A DNA stretch of 64,000 nt from Halisarca cf. caerulea (taxonomy: Eukaryota > Porifera > Demospongiae > Chondrillida > Halisarcidae): positions 416,701-480,700 of the forward strand of contig CAUJGJ010000129.1 in NCBI GenBank assembly GCA_963170055.1, written 5' to 3'. This document shows positions 1 through 15,000 of this stretch, piece after piece. Position 1 is the first letter of the stretch. Each line of letters starts with the position of its first letter. The translations under genes and the position numbers were made by a program. The notes under the pieces are model-generated. The model searched no databases, was not told the DNA's origin, and saw only the letters and a program-made list of their open reading frames with translations.

Positions 1-3000
1 TTTCTGAAGTGTTGTGGGCGTATTAGTGTAGTGCTGGATATGGTGGTTCTACGACCAATATTTGGTACTAACACAAAGCACATTCCCAGTGGACACGCAT
101 GAAGTTTCTGAAGTGCTGTGGGCGTATCTGTGTAGTGTTGGATACGCTGGTGCTAATACCAATATTTGGCACTAGCACCATGCACATTCCCAGTGGACAC
201 ACATAAAGTTTCTGAAGTACTCTGGGCGTATTTGTGTAGTGTTGGATATGTTGGTTCTAAGACTAATATTTGGCACTAGCACCACACACATTCCCAGTGG
301 ACACACATGAAGTTTCTTAAGTGCTGTGGGCGTATCTGTGTAGTGTTGGATATGCTGGTGCTAATAGCAATATTTGGCACTAATACCACGCACATTCCCA
401 GTCGACACACATGAAGTTTCTAAAGTACTGTGGGCGTATTTGTGTAGTGTTGGATATGCTGGTGCTAATACCAATATTTGGCACTAGCACCACGCACATT
501 CCCAGTGGACACTCATCAAGTTTCTGAAGTGTTGTGGGCATATCTGTGTAGTGTTTAATATGGTGGTTCTAAGACCAATCTTTCGCACTAGCACCACGCA
601 CATTCCAAGTGGACAAACATGAAGTTTCTGAAGTGCTGTGGGCGTATTTGTGTAGTGTTGGATATGGTGGTTCTAAGACCAATATTTGGCACTAGCACCA
701 CACACATTCCCAGTGGACACACATGAAGTTTATGAAGTGCTGTGGGCGTATTTGTGTTGTGTTGAATACGCTGGTGCTAATACCAATGTTTGGCATTAGC
801 ACCACGCACATTCCCAGTAAACACGCATGAAGTTTCTGAAGTACTGTGGGCGTATTTGTGTACTGTTGGATATGTTGGTGCTAAGACTAATATTTGGCAC
901 TAACACCACGCACATTCCCAGTGGACACACATGAAGTTTCTGAAATGCTGTGGGCGTATCTGTGTAGTGTTGGATATGCTGGTGCTAATAGCAATATTTG
1001 GCACTAATACCACGCACATTCCCAGTCGACACACATGAAGTTTCTAAAGTACTGTGGGCGTATTTGTGTAGTGTTGGATATGCTGGTGCTAATACCAACA
1101 TTTGGCACTAGCACCACGCACATTCCCAGTGGACACTCATGAAGTTTCTGAAGTGTTGTGGGCATATCTGTGTAGTGTTCAATATGGTGGTTCTAAGACC
1201 AATCTTTCGCACTAGCACCACGCACATTCCAAGTGGACAAACATGAAGTTTCTGAAGTGCTGTGGGCGTATCTGTGTAGTGTTGGATATGGTGGTTCTAA
1301 GACCAATATTTGGCACTAGCATCACACACATTCCCAGTGGACACACATGAAGTTTCTTAAGTGCTGTGGGCGTATTTGTGTTGTGTTGGATACGCTGGTG
1401 CTAATACCAATATTTGGCACTCGCACCACGTACATTCCCAGTGGACACACATGAAGTTTCTGAAGTACTGTGGGCGTATTTGTGTAGTGTTGGATACGCT
1501 GGTGCTAATACCAATATTTGGCATTAGCACCACGCACATTCCCAGTAAACACGCATGAAGTTTCTGAGGTACTGTGGGTGTATTTGTGTACTGTTGGATA
1601 TGTTGGTGCTAATACCAATATTTGGCACTAGCACCACGCACATTCCCAGTGGACACACATGAAGTTTCTTAAGTGCTGTGGGCGTATCTGTGTAGTGTTG
1701 GATATGCTGGTGCTAATAGCAATATTTGGCACTAATACCACGCACATTCCCAGTGGACACACATGAAGTTTCTAAAGTACTGTGGGCGTATTTGTGTAGT
1801 GTTGGATATGCTGGTGCTAATACCAATATTTGGCACTAGCACCACGCACATTCCCAGTGGACACTCATGAAGTTTCTGAAGTGTTGTGGGCATATCTGTG
1901 TAGTGTTTAATATGGTGGTTCTAAGACCAATCTTTCGCACAAGCACCACGCACATTCCAAGTGGACAAACATGACGTTTCTGAAGTGCTGTGGGCGTATT
2001 TGTGTAGTGTTGGATATGGTGGTTCTAAGACCAATATTTGGCACTAGCACCACACACATTCCCAGTGGACACACATGAAGTTTCTTAAGTGCTGTGGGCG
2101 TATTTGTGTTGTGTTGAATACGCTGGTGCTAATACCAATATTTGGCACTAGCACCACGCACATTCCCAGTGGACACACATGAAGTTTCTGAAGTGATGTG
2201 GGCGTATTTGTGTAGTGTTGGATACGCTGGTGCTAATACCAATATTTGGCACTAGCACCACGCACATTCCCAGTGGACACTCATCAAGTTTCTGAAGTGT
2301 TGTGGGCATATCTGTGGAGTGTTTAATATGGTGGTTCTAAGACCAATCTTTCGCACTAGCACCACGCACATTCCAAGTGGACAAACATGAAGTTTCTGAA
2401 GTGCTGTGGGCGTATTTGTGTAGTGTTGGATATGGTGGTTCTAAGACCAATATTTGGCACTAGCACCACACACATTCCCAGTGGACACACATGAAGTTTC
2501 TTAAGTGCTGTGGGCGTATTTGTGTTGTGTTGAATACGCTGGTGCTAATACCAATATTTGGCACTAGCACCACGCACATTCCCAGTGGACACACATGAAG
2601 TTTATGAAGTGCTGTGGGCGTATTTGTGTAGTGTTGGATATGCTGGTGCTAATACCAATATTTGGCACTAGCACCACGCACATTCCCAGTGGACACTCAT
2701 CAAGTTTCTGAAGTGTTGTGGGCATATCTGTGTAGTGTTTAATATGGTGGTTCTAAGACCAATCTTTCGCACTAGCACCACGCACATTCCAAGTGGACAA
2801 ACATGAAGTTTCTGAAGTGCTGTGGGCGTATTTGTGTAGTGTTGGATATGGTGGTTCTAAGACCAATATTTGGCACTAGCACCACACACATTCCCAGTGG
2901 ACACACATGAAGTTTCTTAAGTGCTGTGGGCGTATTTGTGTTGTGTTGAATACGCTGGTGCTAATACCAATATTTGGCACTAGCACCACGCACATTCCCA

Positions 3001-6000
3001 GTGGACACACATGAAGTTTATGAAGTGCTGTGGGCGTATTTGTGTAGTGTTGGATACGCTGGTGCTAATACCAATGTTTGGCATTAGCACCACGCACATT
3101 CCCAGTAAACACGCATGAAGTTTCTGAAGTACTGTGGGCGTATTTGTGTACTGTTGGATATGTTGGTGCTAAGACTAATATTTGGCACTAGCACCACGCA
3201 CATTCCCAGTGGACACACATGAAGTTTCTGAAATGCTGTGGGCGTATCTGTGTAGTGTTGGATATGCTGGTGCTAATAGCAATATTTGGCACTAATACCA
3301 CGCACATTCCCAGTCGACACACATGAAGTTTATAAAGTACTGTGGGCGTATTTGTGTAGTGTTGGATATGGTGGTGCTAATACCAACATTTGGCACTAGC
3401 ACCACGCACATTCCCAGTGGACACTCATGAAGTTTCTGAAGTGTTGTGGGCATATCTGTGTAGTGTTCAATATGGTGGTTCTAAGACCAATCTTTCGCAC
3501 TAGCACCACGCACATTCCAAGTGGACAAACATGAAGTTTCTGAAGTGCTGTGGGCGTATCTGTGTAGTGTTGGATATGGTGGTTCTAAGACCAATATTTG
3601 GCACTAGCATCACACACATTCCCAGTGGACACACATGAAGTTTCTTAAGTGCTGTGGGCGTATTTGTGTTGTGTTGGATACGCTGGTGCTAATACCAATA
3701 TTTGGCACTAGCACCACGTACATTCCCAGTGGACACACATGAAGTTTCTGAAGTACTGTGGGCGTATTTGTGTAGTGTTGGATACGCTGGTGCTAATACC
3801 AATATTTGGCATTAGCACCACGCACATTCCCAGTAAACACGCATGAAGTTTCTGAGGTACTGTGGGTGTATTTGTGTACTGTTGGATATGTTGGTGCTAA
3901 TACCAATATTTGGCACTAGCACCACGCACATTCCCAGTGGACACACATGAAGTTTCTTAAGTGCTGTGGGCGTATCTGTGTAGTGTTGGATATGCTGGTG
4001 CTAATAGCAATATTTGGCACTAATACCACGCACATTCCCAGTGGACACACATGAAGTTTCTAAAGTACTGTGGGCGTATTTGTGTAGTGTTGGATATGCT
4101 GGTGCTAATACCAATATTTGGCACTAGCACCACGCACATTCCCAGTGGACACTCATGAAGTTTCTGAAGTGTTGTGGGCATATCTGTGTAGTGTTTAATA
4201 TGGTGGTTCTAAGACCAATCTTTCGCACTAGCACCACGCACATTCCAAGTGGACAAACATGAAGTTTCTGAAGTACTGTGGGCGTATTTGTGTAGTGTTG
4301 GATATGGTGGTTCTAAGACCAATATTTGGCACTAGCACCACACACATTCCCAGTGGACACACATGAAGTTTCTTAAGTGCTGTGGGCGTATTTGTGTTGT
4401 GTTGAATACGCTGGTGCTAATACCAATATTTGGCACTAGCACCACGCACATTCCCAGTGGACACACATGAAGTTTCTGAAGTGCTGTGGGCGTATTTGTG
4501 TAGTGTTGGATACGCTGGTGCTAATACCAATATTTGGCACTAGCACCACGCACATTCCCAGTGGACACTCATCAAGTTTCTGAAGTGTTGTGGGCATATC
4601 TGTGGAGTGTTTAATATGGTGGTTCTAAGACCAATCTTTCGCACTAGCACCACGCACATTCCAAGTGGACAAACATGAAGTTTCTGAAGTGCTGTGGGCG
4701 TATTTGTGTAGTGTTGGATATGGTGGTTCTAAGACCAATATTTGGCACTAGCACCACACACATTCCCAGTGGACACACATGAAGTTTCTTAAGTGCTGTG
4801 GGCGTATTTGTGTTGTGTTGAATACGCTGGTGCTAATACCAATATTTGGCACTAGCACCACGCACATTCCCAGTGGACACACATGAAGTTTATGAAGTGC
4901 TGTGGGCGTATTTGTGTAGTGTTGGATACGCTGGTGCTAATACCAATGTTTGGCATTAGCACCACGCACATTCCCAGTAAACACGCATGAAGTTTCTGAA
5001 GTACTGTGGGCGTATTTGTGTACTGTTGGATATGTTGGTGCTAAGACTAATATTTGGCACTAGCACCACGCACATTCCCAGTGGACACACATGAAGTTTC
5101 TGAAATGCTGTGGGCGTATCTGTGTAGTGTTGGATATGCTGGTGCTAATAGCAATATTTGGCACTAATACCACGCACATTCCCAGTCGACACACATGAAG
5201 TTTCTAAAGTACTGTGGGCGTATTTGTGTAGTGTTGGATATGCTGGTGCTAATACCAACATTTGGCACTAGCACCACGCACATTCCCAGTGGACACTCAT
5301 GAAGTTTCTGAAGTGTTGTGGGCATATCTGTGTAGTGTTCAATATGGTGGTTCTAAGACCAATCTTTCGCACTAGCACCACGCACATTCCAAGTGGACAA
5401 ACATGAAGTTTCTGAAGTGCTGTGGGCGTATCTGTGTAGTGTTGGATATGGTGGTTCTAAGACCAATATTTGGCACTAGCATCACACACATTCCCAGTGG
5501 ACACACATGAAGTTTCTTAAGTGCTGTGGGCGTATTTGTGTTGTGTTGGATACGCTGGTGCTAATACCAATATTTGGCACTAGCACCACGTACATTCCCA
5601 GTGGACACACATGAAGTTTCTGAAGTACTGTGGGCGTATTTGTGTAGTGTTGGATACGCTGGTGCTAATACCAATATTTGGCATTAGCACCACGCACATT
5701 CCCAGTAAACACGCATGAAGTTTCTGAGGTACTGTGGGTGTATTTGTGTACTGTTGGATATGTTGGTGCTAATACCAATATTTGGCACTAGCACCACGCA
5801 CATTCCCAGTGGACACACATGAAGTTTCTTAAGTGCTGTGGGCGTATCTGTGTAGTGTTGGATATGCTGGTGCTAATAGCAATATTTGGCACTAATACCA
5901 CGCACATTCCCAGTGGACACACATGAAGTTTCTAAAGTACTGTGGGCGTATTTGTGTAGTGTTGGATATGCTGGTGCTAATACCAATATTTGGCACTAGC

Positions 6001-9000
6001 ACCACGCACATTCCCAGTGGACACTCATGAAGTTTCTGAAGTGTTGTGGGCATATCTGTGTAGTGTTTAATATGGTGGTTCTAAGACCAATCTTTCGCAC
6101 AAGCACCACGCACATTCCAAGTGGACAAACATGAAGTTTCTGAAGTGCTGTGGGCGTATTTGTGTAGTGTTGGATATGGTGGTTCTAAGACCAATATTTG
6201 GCACTAGCACCACACACATTCCCAGTGGACACACATGAAGTTTCTTAAGTGCTGTGGGCGTATTTGTGTTGTGTTGAATACGCTGGTGCTAATACCAATA
6301 TTTGGCACTAGCACCACGCACATTCCCAGTGGACACACATGAAGTTTCTGAAGTGCTGTGGGCGTATTTGTGTAGTGTTGGATACGCTGGTGCTAATACC
6401 AATGTTTGGCATTAGCACCACGCACATTCCCAGTAAACACGCATGAAGTTTCTGAAGTACTGTGGGCGTATTTGTGTACTGTTGGATATGTTGGTGCTAA
6501 GACTAATATTTGGCACTAGCGCCACGCAAATTCCCAGTGGACACACATGAAGTTTCTGAAATGCTGTGGGCGTATCTGTGTAGTGTTGGATATGCTGGTG
6601 CTAATAGCAATATTTGGCACTAATACCACGCACATTCCCAGTCGACACACATGAAGTTTCTAAAGTACTGTGGGCGTATTTGTGTAGTGTTGGATATGCT
6701 GGTGCTAATACCAACATTTGGCACTAGCACCACGCACATTCCCAGTGGACACTCATGAAGTTTCTGAAGTGTTGTGGGCATATCTGTGTAGTGTTCAATA
6801 TGGTGGTTCTAAAACCAATCTTTCGCACTAGCACCACGCACATTCCAAGTGGACAAACATGAAGTTTCTGAAGTGCTGTGGGCGTATCTGTGTAGTGTTG
6901 GATATGGTGGTTCTAAGACCAATATTTGGCACCAGCATCACACACATTCCCAGTGGACACACATGAAGTTTCTTAAGTGCTGTGGGCGTATTTGTGTTGT
7001 GTTGGATACGCTGGTGCTAATACCAATATTTGGCACTAGCACCACGCACATTCCCAGTGGACACACATGAGCTTTCTGAAGTACTGTGGGCGTATTTGTG
7101 TAGTGTTGGATACGCTGGTGCTAATACCAATGTTTGGCATTAGCACCACGCACATTCCCAGTAAACACGCATGAAGTTTCTGAAGTACTGTGGGCGTATT
7201 TGTGTACTGTTGGATATGTTGGTGCTAAGACTAATATTTGGCACTAGCGCCACGCACATTCCCAGTGGACACACATGAAGTTTCTGAAATGCTGTGGGCG
7301 TATCTGTGTAGTGTTGGATATGCTGGTGCTAATAGCAATATTTGGCACTAATACCACGCACATTCCCAGTCGACACACATGAAGTTTCTAAAGTACTGTG
7401 GGCGTATTTGTGTAGTGTTGGATATGCTGGTGCTAATACCAACATTTGGCACTAGCACCACGCACATTCCCAGTGGACACTCATGAAGTTTCTGAAGTGT
7501 TGTGGGCATATCTGTGTAGTGTTCAATATGGTGGTTCTAAGACCAATCTTTCGCACTAGCACCACGCACATTCCAAGTGGACAAACATGAAGTTTCTGAA
7601 GTGCTGTGGGCGTATCTGTGTAGTGTTGGATATGGTGGTTCTAAGACCAATATTTGGCACTAGCATCACACACATTCCCAGTGGACACACATGAAGTTTC
7701 TTAAGTGCTGTGGGCGTATTTGTGTTGTGTTGGATACGCTGGTGCTAATACCAATATTTGGCACTAGCACCACGTACATTCCCAGTGGACACACATGAAG
7801 TTTCTGAAGTACTGTGGGCGTATTTGTGTAGTGTTGGATACGCTGGTGCTAATACCAATATTTGGCATTAGCACCACGCACATTCCCAGTAAACACGCAT
7901 GAAGTTTCTGAGGTACTGTGGGTGTATTTGTGTACTGTTGGATATGTTGGTGCTAATACCAATATTTGGCACTAGCACCACGCACATTCCCAGTGGACAC
8001 ACATGAAGTTTCTTAAGTGCTGTGGGCGTATCTGTGTAGTGTTGGATATGCTGGTGCTAATAGCAATATTTGGCACTAATACCACGCACATTCCCAGTGG
8101 ACACACATGAAGTTTCTAAAGTACTGTGGGCGTATTTGTGTAGTGTTGGATATGCTGGTGCTAATACCAATATTTGGCACTAGCACCACGCACATTCCCA
8201 GTGGACACTCATGAAGTTTCTGAAGTGTTGTGGGCATATCTGTGTAGTGTTTAATATGGTGGTTCTAAGACCAATCTTTCGCACAAGCACCACGCACATT
8301 CCAAGTGGACAAACATGAAGTTTCTGAAGTGCTGTGGGCGTATTTGTGTAGTGTTGGATATGGTGGTTCTAAGACCAATATTTGGCACTAGCACCACACA
8401 CATTCCCAGTGGACACACATGAAGTTTCTTAAGTGCTGTGGGCGTATTTGTGTTGTGTTGAATACGCTGGTGCTAATACCAATATTTGGCACTAGCACCA
8501 CGCACATTCCCAGTGGACACACATGAAGTTTCTGAAGTGCTGTGGGCGTATTTGTGTAGTGTTGGATACGCTGGTGCTAATACCAATGTTTGGCATTAGC
8601 ACCACGCACATTCCCAGTAAACACGCATGAAGTTTCTGAAGTACTGTGGGCGTATTTGTGTACTGTTGGATATGTTGGTGCTAAGACTAATATTTGGCAC
8701 TAGCGCCACGCAAATTCCCAGTGGACACACATGAAGTTTCTGAAATGCTGTGGGCGTATCTGTGTAGTGTTGGATATGCTGGTGCTAATAGCAATATTTG
8801 GCACTAATACCACGCACATTCCCAGTCGACACACATGAAGTTTCTAAAGTACTGTGGGCGTATTTGTGTAGTGTTGGATATGCTGGTGCTAATACCAACA
8901 TTTGGCACTAGCACCACGCACATTCCCAGTGGACACTCATGAAGTTTCTGAAGTGTTGTGGGCATATCTGTGTAGTGTTCAATATGGTGGTTCTAAGACC

Positions 9001-12000
9001 AATCTTTCGCACTAGCACCACGCACATTCCAAGTGGACAAACATGAAGTTTCTGAAGTGCTGTGGGCGTATCTGTGTAGTGTTGGATATGGTGGTTCTAA
9101 GACCAATATTTGGCACCAGCATCACACACATTCCCAGTGGACACACATGAAGTTTCTTAAGTGCTGTGGGCGTATTTGTGTTGTGTTGGATACGCTGGTG
9201 CTAATACCAATATTTGGCACTAGCACCACGCACATTCCCAGTGGACACACATGAGCTTTCTGAAGTACTGTGGGCGTATTTGTGTAGTGTTGGATACGCT
9301 GGTGCTAATACCAATGTTTGGCATTAGCACCACGCACATTCCCAGTAAACACGCATGAAGTTTCTGAAGTACTGTGGGCGTATTTGTGTACTGTTGGATA
9401 TGTTGGTGCTAAGACTAATATTTGGCACTAGCGCCACGCACATTCCCAGTGGACACACATGAAGTTTCTGAAATGCTGTGGGCGTATCTGTGTAGTGTTG
9501 GATATGCTGGTGCTAATAGCAATATTTGGCACTAATACCACGCACATTCCCAGTCGACACACATGAAGTTTCTAAAGTACTGTGGGCGTATTTGTGTAGT
9601 GTTGGATATGCTGGTGCTAATACCAACATTTGGCACTAGCACCACGCACATTCCCAGTGGACACTCATGAAGTTTCTGAAGTGTTGTGGGCATATCTGTG
9701 TAGTGTTCAATATGGTGGTTCTAAGACCAATCTTTCGCACTAGCACCACGCACATTCCAAGTGGACAAACATTAAGTTTCTGAAGTGCTGTGGGCGTATC
9801 TGTGTAGTGTTGGATATGGTGGTTCTAAGACCAATATTTGGCACTAGCATCACACACATTCCCAGTGGACACACATGAAGTTTCTTAAGTGCTGTGGGCG
9901 TATTTGTGTTGTGTTGGATACGCTGGTGCTAATACCAATATTTGGCACTAGCACCACGTACATTCCCAGTGGACACACATGAAGTTTCTGAAGTACTGTG
10001 GGCGTATTTGTGTAGTGTTGGATACGCTGGTGCTAATACCAATATTTGGCATTAGCACCACGCACATTCCCAGTAAACACGCATGAAGTTTCTGAGGTAC
10101 TGTGGGTGTATTTGTGTACTGTTGGATATGTTGGTGCTAATACCAATATTTGGCACTAGCACCACGCACATTCCCAGTGGACACACATGAAGTTTCTTAA
10201 GTGCTGTGGGCGTATCTGTGTAGTGTTGGATATGCTGGTGCTAATAGCAATATTTGGCACTAATACCACGCACATTCCCAGTGGACACACATGAAGTTTC
10301 TAAAGTACTGTGGGCGTATTTGTGTAGTGTTGGATATGCTGGTGCTAATACCAATATTTGGCACTAGCACCACGCACATTCCCAGTGGACACTCATGAAG
10401 TTTCTGAAGTGTTGTGGGCATATCTGTGTAGTGTTTAATATGGTGGTTCTAAGACCAATCTTTCGCACAAGCACCACGCACATTCCAAGTGGACAAACAT
10501 GAAGTTTCTGAAGTGCTGTGGGCGTATTTGTGTAGTGTTGGATATGGTGGTTCTAAGACCAATATTTGGCACTAGCACCACACACATTCCCAGTGGACAC
10601 ACATGAAGTTTCTTAAGTGCTGTGGGCGTATTTGTGTTGTGTTGAATACGCTGGTGCTAATACCAATATTTGGCACTAGCACCACGCACATTCCCAGTGG
10701 ACACACATGAAGTTTCTGAAGTGCTGTGGGCGTATTTGTGTAGTGTTGGATACGCTGGTGCTAATACCAATGTTTGGCATTAGCACCACGCACATTCCCA
10801 GTAAACACGCATGAAGTTTCTGAAGTACTGTGGGCGTATTTGTGTACTGTTGGATATGTTGGTGCTAAGACTAATATTTGGCACTAGCGCCACGCACATT
10901 CCCAGTGGACACACATGAAGTTTCTGAAATGCTGTGGGCGTATCTGTGTAGTGTTGGATATGCTGGTGCTAATAGCAATATTTGGCACTAATACCACGCA
11001 CATTCCCAGTCGACACACATGAAGTTTCTAAAGTACTGTGGGCGTATTTGTGTAGTGTTGGATATGCTGGTGCTAATACCAACATTTGGCACTAGCACCA
11101 CGCACATTCCCAGTGGACACTCATGAAGTTTCTGAAGTGTTGTGGGCATATCTGTGTAGTGTTCAATATGGTGGTTCTAAGACCAATCTTTCGCACTAGC
11201 ACCACGCACATTCCAAGTGGACAAACATGAAGTTTCTGAAGTGCTGTGGGCGTATCTGTGTAGTGTTGGATATGGTGGTTCTAAGACCAATATTTGGCAC
11301 TAGCATCACACACATTCCCAGTGGACACACATGAAGTTTCTTAAGTGCTGTGGGCGTATTTGTGTTGTGTTGGATACGCTGGTGCTAATACCAATATTTG
11401 GCACTAGCACCACGCACATTCCCAGTGGACACACATGAGGTTTCTGAAGTACTGTGGGCGTATTTGTGTAGTGTTGGATACGCTGGTGCTAATACCAATG
11501 TTTGGCATTAGCACCACGCACATTCCCAGTAAACACGCATGAAGTTTCTGAAGTACTGTGGGCGTATTTGTGTACTGTTGGATATGTTGGTGCTAAGACT
11601 AATATTTGGCACTAGCGCCACGCACATTCCCAGTGGACACACATGAAGTTTCTGAAATGCTGTGGGCGTATCTGTGTAGTGTTGGATATGCTGGTGCTAA
11701 TAGCAATATTTGGCACTAATACCACGCACATTCCCAGTGGACACACATGAGGTTTCTGAAGTACTGTGGGCGTATTTGTGTAGTGTTGGATACGCTGGTG
11801 CTAATACCAATATTTGGCACTAGCACCACACACATTCCCAGTGGACACACATGAAGTTTCTTAAGTGCTGTGGGCGTATTTGTGTTGTGTTGGATACGCT
11901 GGAGCTAATACCAATATTTGGCACTAGCACCACGCACATTCCCAGTGGACACACATGAAGTTTCTGAAGTACTGTGGGCGTATTTGTTTAGTTTTGGATA

Positions 12001-15000
12001 CGCTGGTGCTAATACCAATATTTGGCATTAGCACCACGCACATTCCCAGTAAACACGCATGAAGTTTCTGAGGTACTGTGGGCGTATTTGTGTACTGTTG
12101 GATATATTGGTGCTAATACCAATATTTGGCACTAGCACCACGCACATTCCCAGTGGACACACATGAAGTTTCTTAAGTGCTGTGGGCGTATCTGTGTAGT
12201 GTTGGATATGCTGGTGCTAATAGCAATATTTGGCACTAATACCACGCACATTCCCAGTGGACACACATGAAGTTTCTGAAGTACTGTGGGCGTATTTGTG
12301 TAGTGTTGGATACGCTGGTGCTAATACCAATATTTGGCATTAGCACCACGCACATTCCCAGTAAACACGCATGAAGTTTCTGAGGTACTGTGGGCGTATT
12401 TGTGTACTGTTGGATATGTTGGTGCTAATACCAATATTTGGCACTAGCACCACGCACATTCCCAGTGGACACACATGAAGTTTCTTAAGTGCTGTGGGCG
12501 TATCTGTGTAGTGTTGGATATGCTGGTGCTAATAGCAATATTTGGCACTAATACCACGCACATTCCCAGTGGACACACATGAAGTTTCTAAAGTACTGTG
12601 GGCGTATTTGTGTAGTGTTGGATATGCTGGTGCTAATACCAATATTTGGCACTAGCACCACGCACATTCCCAGTGGACACTCATGAAGTTTCTGAAGTGT
12701 TGTGGGCATATCTGTGTAGTGTTTAATATGGTGGTTCTAAGACCAATCTTTCGCACTAGCACCACGCACATTCCAAGTGGACAAACATGAAGTTTCTGAA
12801 GTGCTGTGGGCGTATTTGTGTAGTGTTGGATATGGTGGTTCTAAGACCAATATTTGGCACTAGCACCACACACATTCCCAGTGGACACACATGAAGTTTC
12901 TTAAGTGCTGTGGGCGTATTTGTGTTGTGTTGAATACGCTGGTGCTAATACCAATATTTGGCACTAGCACCACGCACATTCCCAGTGGACACACATGAAG
13001 TTTATGAAGTGCTGTGGGCGTATTTGTGTAGTGTTGGATACGCTGGTGCTAATACCAATGTTTGGCATTAGCACCACGCACATTCCCAGTAAACACGCAT
13101 GAAGTTTCTGAAGTACTGTGGGCGTATTTGTGTACTGTTGGATATGTTGGTGCTAAGACTAATATTTGGCACTAGCGCCACGCACATTCCCAGTGGACAC
13201 AAATGAAGTTTCTGAAATGCTGTGGGCGTATCTGTGTAGTGTTGGATATGCTGGTGCTAATAGCAATATTTGGCACTAATACCACGCACATTCCCAGTCG
13301 ACACACATGAAGTTTATAAAGTACTGTGGGCGTATTTGTGTAGTGTTGGATATGCTGGGGCTAATACCAACATTTGGCACTAGCACCACGCACATTCCCA
13401 GTGGACACTCATGAAGTTTCTGAAGTGTTGTGGGCATATCTGTGTAGTGTTCAATATGGTGGTTCTAAGACCAATCTTTCGCACTAGCACCACGCACATT
13501 CCAAGTGGACAAACATGAAGTTTCTGAAGTGCTGTGGGCGTATCTGTGTAGTGTTGGATATGGTGGTTCTAAGACCAATATTTGGCACTAGCATCACACA
13601 CATTCCCAGTGGACACACATGAAGTTTCTTAAGTGCTGTGGGCGTATTTGTGTTGTGTTGGATACGCTGGTGCTAATACCAATATTTTGCACTAGCACCA
13701 CGCACATTCCCAGTGGACACACATGAAGTTTCTGAAGTACTGTGGGCGTATTTGTGTAGTGTTGGATACGCTGGTGCTAATACCAATATTTGGCATTAGC
13801 ACCACGCACATTCCCAGTAAACACGCATGAAGTTTCTGAGGTACTGTGGGTGTATTTGTGTACTGTTGGATATGTTGGTGCTAATACCAATATTTGGCAC
13901 TAGCACCACGCACATTCCCAGTGGACACACATGAAGTTTCTTAAGTGCTGTGGGCGTATCTGTGTAGTGTTGGATATGCTGGTTTTAATAGCAATATTTG
14001 GCACTAATACCACGCACATTCCCAGTGGACACACATGAAGTTTCTAAAGTACTGTGGGCGTATTTGTGTAGTGTTGGATATGCTGGTGCTAATACCAATA
14101 TTTGGCACTAGCACCACGCACATTCCCAGTGGACACTCATCAGGTTTCTGAAGTGTTGTGGGCATATCTGTGTAGTGTTTAATATGGTGGTTCTAAGACC
14201 AATCTTTCGCACAAGCACCACGCACATTCCAAGTGGACAAACATGAAGTTTCTGAAGTGCTGTGGGCGTATTTGTGTAGTGTTGGATATGGTGGTTCTAA
14301 GACCAATATTTGGCACTAGCACCACACACATTCCCAGTGGACACACATGAAGTTTCTTAAGTGCTGTGGGCGTATTTGTGTTGTGTTGAATACGCTGGTG
14401 CTAATACCAATATTTGGCACTAGCACCACGCACATTCCCAGTGGACACACATGAAGTTTCTGAAGTGCTGTGGGCGTATTTGTGTAGTGTTGGATACGCT
14501 GGTGCTAATACCAATGTTTGGCATTAGCACCACGCACATTCCCAGTAAACACGCATGAAGTTTCTGAAGTACTGTGGGCGTATTTGTGTACTGTTGGATA
14601 TGTTGGTGCTAAGACTAATATTTGGCACTAGCACCACGCACATTCCCAGTGGACACACATGAAGTTTCTGAAGTACTGTGGGCGTATTTGTGTAGTGTTG
14701 GATACGCTGGTGCTAATACCAATATTTGGCATTAGCACCACGCACATTCCCAGTAAACACGCATGAAGTTTCTGAAGTACTGTGGGCGTATTTGTGTACT
14801 GTTGGATATGTTGGTGCTAATACCAATATTTGGCACTAGCACCACGCACATTCCAAGTGGACAAACATGAAGTTTCTGAAGTGCTGTGGGCGTATTTGTG
14901 TAGTGTTGGATATGGTGGTTCTAAGACCAATATTTGGCACTAGCACCACACACATTCCCAGTGGACACACATGAAGTTTCTAAAGTGCTGTGGGCGTATT

